NCBI GenBank assembly: GCA_006503475.1
Contig: RSEH01000011.1
Location: 124,001 to 188,000 of the forward strand
Origin: Stentor roeselii
Taxonomy: Eukaryota; Ciliophora; Heterotrichea; Heterotrichida; Stentoridae
Direction of reading: 5' to 3'
Length of the DNA: 64,000 nt
The position numbers were made by a program, and so were the translations under genes. The notes below the pieces were generated by a model. It worked only from the letters and a program-made list of their open reading frames with translations, had not been told where the DNA came from and did not search any database. Shown piece after piece: positions 60,541-64,000 of this stretch (position 1 is the first letter of the stretch; every line of letters starts with the position of its first letter).

Positions 60541-62025
60541 TTACTTAATATTTACATTCTTCATCCTAGACATAAAACTGAGCTCCTTAAACTTCGGACT
60601 AACCCTAGCCGATCCTTTAAACTCATACTTGAAATCCGCGGACTTATTAACTTTTCTAGAACTTTTGCTAGAAGCAGCGATTTTTTTATTTTTCGGTCTG
60701 CTTTGCCTAACACCCTGAGGTTTAACAGAGCTAGGTTCTTTAGGGATATACCTTCCAGCACTGACATACCTTCTAGCCCTGAGAGACTTGACCTGCGAGG
60801 AGTTATTTCGAATCTTATGATACGGGGAGCTGTTTCTCTTGGGAGATGTCAACTTGCGAGGTTCAAACTCATGAAAAGACGACCCTCCAGTACTTTCAAC
60901 TTTTTTTTCAAAGTACTTTCGATGCCTGAAGTTTGACTTAGAATTAGGCATGATGGGTGCCATGGGAAGACTAGGAGGTCTTGGAATAACATGTTTATCA
61001 GAAGGTACTTCAACAACACCTGGATGTGCATGAAACTTCTTGATAAGCAAGTAATAAGTTGTCGTTATATGATTGTGTTTATTTGCTTCAATGCACTTCT
61101 GACTATGTTCCAAGTCAAAGTTGAACTCAATCAACTTCTGAAGAATCTCCTGATTAACTGGGATCTGGTTGTACCCCACAAGTATCCCCAAACTACTCTC
61201 AGTGAAAACCTGTTTAAACCAAGAATGCCCTCGAATCTGAGAAATTGTAAAGCGAGTATCAGGGTCAGTATCCAAAACAACACGAATCAAGTCAACCCCA
61301 GGCCTAGAAATCCATTCAGGCACTTCATATTCACAATTCAATATCTTCCGATAAAGCTCAGAAGTATTCGGGTCTTCAAAAGGCAGGTACCCGCTGAGCA
61401 TTGCATATAAAATCACTCCAGAGCTCCACAAGTCAACTTTTAAACCCGCGTATTTTTTTCCTGCAATCATTTCAGGTGCTGCATAACAAGGACTGCCGCA
61501 GGCAGTCTGAAGAAGCTCTCCTGGTTTATAAGTGTTTGAAAGGCCGAAGTCAACGATTTTGATGTTTTTGTTGTTGTCAAGAAGAAGGTTTTCAGGTTTC
61601 AGGTCGCGATGGACGACGCCGAGTTTATGGATGTACTCGATGCCTGAGATGATTTGTTGGAAAAATAAACAAGCTTCTTTTTCATCTAGTCTCGTTTTTG
61701 CTACGATGTAGTCGAAAAGCTCGCCTCCTGATGCGTATTCCATGATTAGGAAGAGGTGCTTCGGGGTTTCGATTATCTGAATGGATTTTACCTCGTAGAG
61801 CTGGATTATGTTAGGATGACGGATCAACTTTAAGATGTGGATCTCACGCGCGACTCTCTCGACGTCTGATACGTCTTTGATTCGCTCTTTTTCTAGGATT
61901 TTTACTGCAACTTTCTCGGTTGTTAAAGTGTGTTGTCCGAGCTTTACCTTGCCGAATGTACCTTCTCCGATTGTCTTGCCTAGGATGTAGTGGCCGATTA
62001 TTTTGATTTTTTTAGATGGTTCCAT
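60541..62025 (-). CDS. AMPK/SnRK1-type Ser/Thr kinase (one frame-neutral 15-nt intron)
   Basis: CDS is complement(join(60541..61776,61792..62025)), 489 residues. Kinase motifs: 'GKTIGEGTFGKVKLG', 'VAVKILEKERI', 'IMEYASGGELFDYI', 'HRDLKPENLLLD', 'IVDFGLSN', and the activation loop 'LLQTACGSPCYAAPE' with the AMPK-type Thr. A UBA/AID-like segment 'NQEILQKLIEFNFDLEHSQK' follows at about 285-330, then a basic low-complexity tail. AMPK/Snf1-group kinases sense energy status; several ciliate members exist, so this need not be the single AMPK alpha. As one unbroken ORF it carries five extra residues (VKSIQ) in 'LYE-IIETPKHLF', explained by an unspliced intron. Confidence 0.9.
   Translation of the reverse strand: MEPSKKIKIIGHYILGKTIGEGTFGKVKLGQHTLTTEKVAVKILEKERIKDVSDVERVAREIHILKLIRHPNIIQLYEVKSIQIIETPKHLFLIMEYASGGELFDYIVAKTRLDEKEACLFFQQIISGIEYIHKLGVVHRDLKPENLLLDNNKNIKIVDFGLSNTYKPGELLQTACGSPCYAAPEMIAGKKYAGLKVDLWSSGVILYAMLSGYLPFEDPNTSELYRKILNCEYEVPEWISRPGVDLIRVVLDTDPDTRFTISQIRGHSWFKQVFTESSLGILVGYNQIPVNQEILQKLIEFNFDLEHSQKCIEANKHNHITTTYYLLIKKFHAHPGVVEVPSDKHVIPRPPSLPMAPIMPNSKSNFRHRKYFEKKVESTGGSSFHEFEPRKLTSPKRNSSPYHKIRNNSSQVKSLRARRYVSAGRYIPKEPSSVKPQGVRQSRPKNKKIAASSKSSRKVNKSADFKYEFKGSARVSPKFKELSFMSRMKNVNIK
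61777..61791 (-). other. Stop-free 15-nt intron in AMPK-like kinase gene
   Basis: Sense sequence gtaaaatccattcag, phase 0, A at position 10. No stop and length divisible by three, so ORF finders read through it. Removal restores the canonical 'LYEIIETPK' motif of the kinase N-lobe. Confidence 0.88.
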
Positions 62026-62734
62026 GAATTTGAATTTTATTGTTTTTTGGATTTTGAAGAGATTGACAGGCGGTTTTAGGATTTTTGTTTTTTAGGAATG
62101 TTGAAAGGATTTGAGGTTTTTTGGGAATGGGGTGGAGGTTTTGTGTTTTTTATTAGAGATTTTTGGATTTTTTGGAAAGTTGTCTGGAAACTATATTGGC
62201 TGATTGGGAATCTTTTATTGAATATTCTGGATGGCTTTAGTATTTTTAGGTGGTTTGTAATAATGTAATTTAAAATTGTTTGTTAGAGTATATATGATTT
62301 TTTTATTAATATAAAGAAGTGCTCAGAACTTTAAAGCTAATATTTGTCACCTATTCCATTATACCAAATGACCTGAAAGAGATCAGGCTTAAAATAATCA
62401 ACTTTCTTAAGATTTTCTATGAAGTAAAGTAATTCTTGTCTGTTTACTTTTTAATAACGAGATATAAATCTCATTCTTATCTCCTTTATCGCAATCCTTA
62501 AACCTTATTCACTCAACAATAACCCTTCACAATAGCCCATCTAATCCTCAAAGACCCAAACATAAAAACCATTTTAATTGTATCTTCCAAGATACAAATC
62601 TTAAAATCTTACATATACAAGATATAAATCGAATCTATGAAAACCTTGTACTTTCAACTTCAGTCGAAGAAACCTAAAAAATCTTAAAAAATGTCAAAAA
62701 TTTCGTATCTTAAAAGACCCAACCTCCAATTTGA
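62026..62734. other. Intergenic region
   Basis: 709 nt. 62026-62230 (upstream of the minus-strand kinase) is G/T-rich and nearly C-free on the plus strand. 62480-62734 (3' side of the minus-strand coiled-coil gene) is C/A-rich. The core is A/T. No ORF, RNA or repeat recognised. Confidence 0.5.
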
Positions 62735-64000
62735 CTACTTAAATAAATTATTCCCAGCCATAGCCAACTTCGAGTGAGACTGGGGTGCTCTAGTAATCCT
62801 TTCTCCAGGAAGCACTCTGGGCAGTTCCGCACCAATAGGATTAGTGATAGGATTATGCTTATAAGGGTCAGGAAAGTTGTAATTTTTCCTATACGAGTTC
62901 TCAAAAGCCTGTTCTACAAAAGGTGGAGGAGTCAAAGAAAACTTGTTCCTATCAAAGCTATCATAACTCCTATCAGAAGCCTGTCCATATACCTTACGAA
63001 AGACTTTCTTAATCGGACTTTCCGTGGAATGTGAACCAGGAACTCCAGGAAACGCGACGATTTTATTTTGCTGTAAACTGTTCAGCAAGTCGCTGTGAAT
63101 TTTCTTCTCCGCCTGGTTCATGCTAAGGTTTTGCATGACTTCTCTGTCCTTATCAACAAGTTGCTGTTCATAAACCCTTTTCAGCTCTTCTTGTTCCCTT
63201 GCCCTTTTTTCCCTCTCATAAAATTTCCTGTTTTCTTCTTCAGCTGCTTTACTTTGAGCGACTTTTTTATAAAACTTGTCAGTTTCGATTTCTTGAAATC
63301 GTTGTTTTTGTCGTTCTTCTATTTGGTTTTCAAGAGAATTTCTAAGTAAAAGTGAATTTCTGATCCGGTTTTCCTCGTCGATTTGATCTTGCAAGGCGAT
63401 TTTTTCTTGCATCATTTTTTCCCAGTCCTCGTTTCTTCTTCTGATGAGTTCCTGACGGTTTGCTGCGGAATCAAGAACAGGTTGCAAGTTTTTCAATCTT
63501 TGGTCGAGTTCCTGCATTCTTTTATCGTAGAATTCCCGATATCCTGACTCAGCGTTTTTCATCTGGTCGATTCGTTTTTCTATCATTTTCTTATCCTGCT
63601 GCTTTTCCAGAGAAGCCATTCGAGCCTTCTGAGCTTTTTCTTGATTCTGCCTGCGGATTTCATCTTGTTCATCTTGGATTCTTTTATTTTTCATGAAGTT
63701 TTCTCGAAGTCTTTCAGTTTCCAGGTCTTGTTGAGTCTTTCTGATCCTTTCTTGTTCTGCGTTTTTTTCTTGTTCAGTCATCAGATTCATCATTTTTTGA
63801 CGTTTTTCTAAGTCATTTTGGTTGTTGTTCTGAATAATCATCAGGTGGTTCCGATCCTGCATTTTTTTCTTGTTCTCGAAGTCTTTCATTGCCAGTTGTT
63901 GCGCGACGTGAAAGGAAAACTCGTCGTTTTTGTCTTGTTGCTGATTTTTCAGTTGGTGGCTCTTGTAGAGGAGTTGCTTGTCCAGCTCTTCTTTGTATCT
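62735..64000 (-). CDS. Coiled-coil protein, 5' end outside window
   Basis: The frame is open to the right edge, beyond the internal Met at 63889, so at least 421 residues with no start visible; the first visible residues are 'RYKEELDKQLLYKSHQLKNQ'. Residues are dominated by Glu/Gln/Arg/Lys coiled coil ('RYKEEL', 'EREKRAREQEELKRVYEQQ') of trichohyalin-like type. A conserved-looking C-terminal tail 'YKHNPITNPIGAELPRVLPG' follows. This plan (charged helix plus Asn/Pro-rich tail) resembles ciliary microtubule-associated proteins, but I cannot name it. TAG stop. Confidence 0.75.
   Translation of the reverse strand, partial: RYKEELDKQLLYKSHQLKNQQQDKNDEFSFHVAQQLAMKDFENKKKMQDRNHLMIIQNNNQNDLEKRQKMMNLMTEQEKNAEQERIRKTQQDLETERLRENFMKNKRIQDEQDEIRRQNQEKAQKARMASLEKQQDKKMIEKRIDQMKNAESGYREFYDKRMQELDQRLKNLQPVLDSAANRQELIRRRNEDWEKMMQEKIALQDQIDEENRIRNSLLLRNSLENQIEERQKQRFQEIETDKFYKKVAQSKAAEEENRKFYEREKRAREQEELKRVYEQQLVDKDREVMQNLSMNQAEKKIHSDLLNSLQQNKIVAFPGVPGSHSTESPIKKVFRKVYGQASDRSYDSFDRNKFSLTPPPFVEQAFENSYRKNYNFPDPYKHNPITNPIGAELPRVLPGERITRAPQSHSKLAMAGNNLFK

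Overview
The window looks like macronuclear DNA of a heterotrich ciliate close to Stentor. Three things in the sequence support this. First, the genes use the standard code: TAA, TAG and TGA all end reading frames and TGG encodes Trp, which argues against Blepharisma (TGA=Trp) and Condylostoma. Second, genes are packed with spacers of a few to a few hundred bases. Third, the only introns I can find are exactly 15 nt long, GT...AG, and all eight carry an A at intron position 10. Much of the gene content is ciliary, centriolar or dynein-related. No tRNA, rRNA, CRISPR array or mobile element was recognised.

Layout. 1-9 kb: 3' part of a Cys-rich gene, a six-C2 ferlin (-), MCMBP (-), and MCM3 (+) head to head with MCMBP. 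9-14 kb: a WH1/EVH1 protein (+), a coiled-coil protein (-), a MORN-repeat protein (-) whose start codon lies 7 nt from that of a membrane-anchored WD40 protein (+), and a small Ser/Pro-rich protein (-). 14-26 kb: NDR-type kinase (+), TMEM87-like seven-helix protein (-, one intron), APE1/ExoIII-type AP endonuclease (-), WDR47-like protein (+), a small protein (+), a multi-pass membrane protein (-, one intron), a membrane cyclic-nucleotide phosphodiesterase (+), an unknown (+) and a coiled-coil protein with a hidden 3' exon (-). 26-36 kb: STIL/Ana2-like centriole protein (+), a glutamine synthetase homologue lacking two metal ligands (+), a START-domain protein (-), two tandem B-box/kelch paralogues (+) and a DUSP-like protein with Ser in place of the catalytic Cys (+).

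36-50 kb: an ACTR10-like actin-related protein and a complete dynein heavy chain of about 4115 residues, both on the minus strand and each with one 15-nt intron. The chain's start codon is 7 nt from a divergent, probably acylated ankyrin-like gene. 50-64 kb: an acylated EF-hand/coiled-coil protein (-), a Hook-family protein with two introns (+), a four-helix membrane protein (+), an unknown acylated protein (+), a docking-complex-like coiled coil (-), an AMPK/SnRK1-type kinase (-) whose ORF hides a stop-free intron, and a coiled-coil gene that runs off the right edge (-).

Themes. Several genes belong to dynein-microtubule and ciliary biology: dynein heavy chain, ACTR10 (dynactin), Hook (dynein adaptor), a possible CC1-box coiled coil, WDR47, a docking-like protein and a STIL-like protein. 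They are neighbours, not an operon. The most unusual features are the two 7-nt divergent start-codon pairs, the frame-neutral 15-nt introns, two probable pseudoenzymes (glutamine synthetase and DUSP), the MCMBP/MCM3 head-to-head pair and a strand-composition pattern that flips at gene boundaries.
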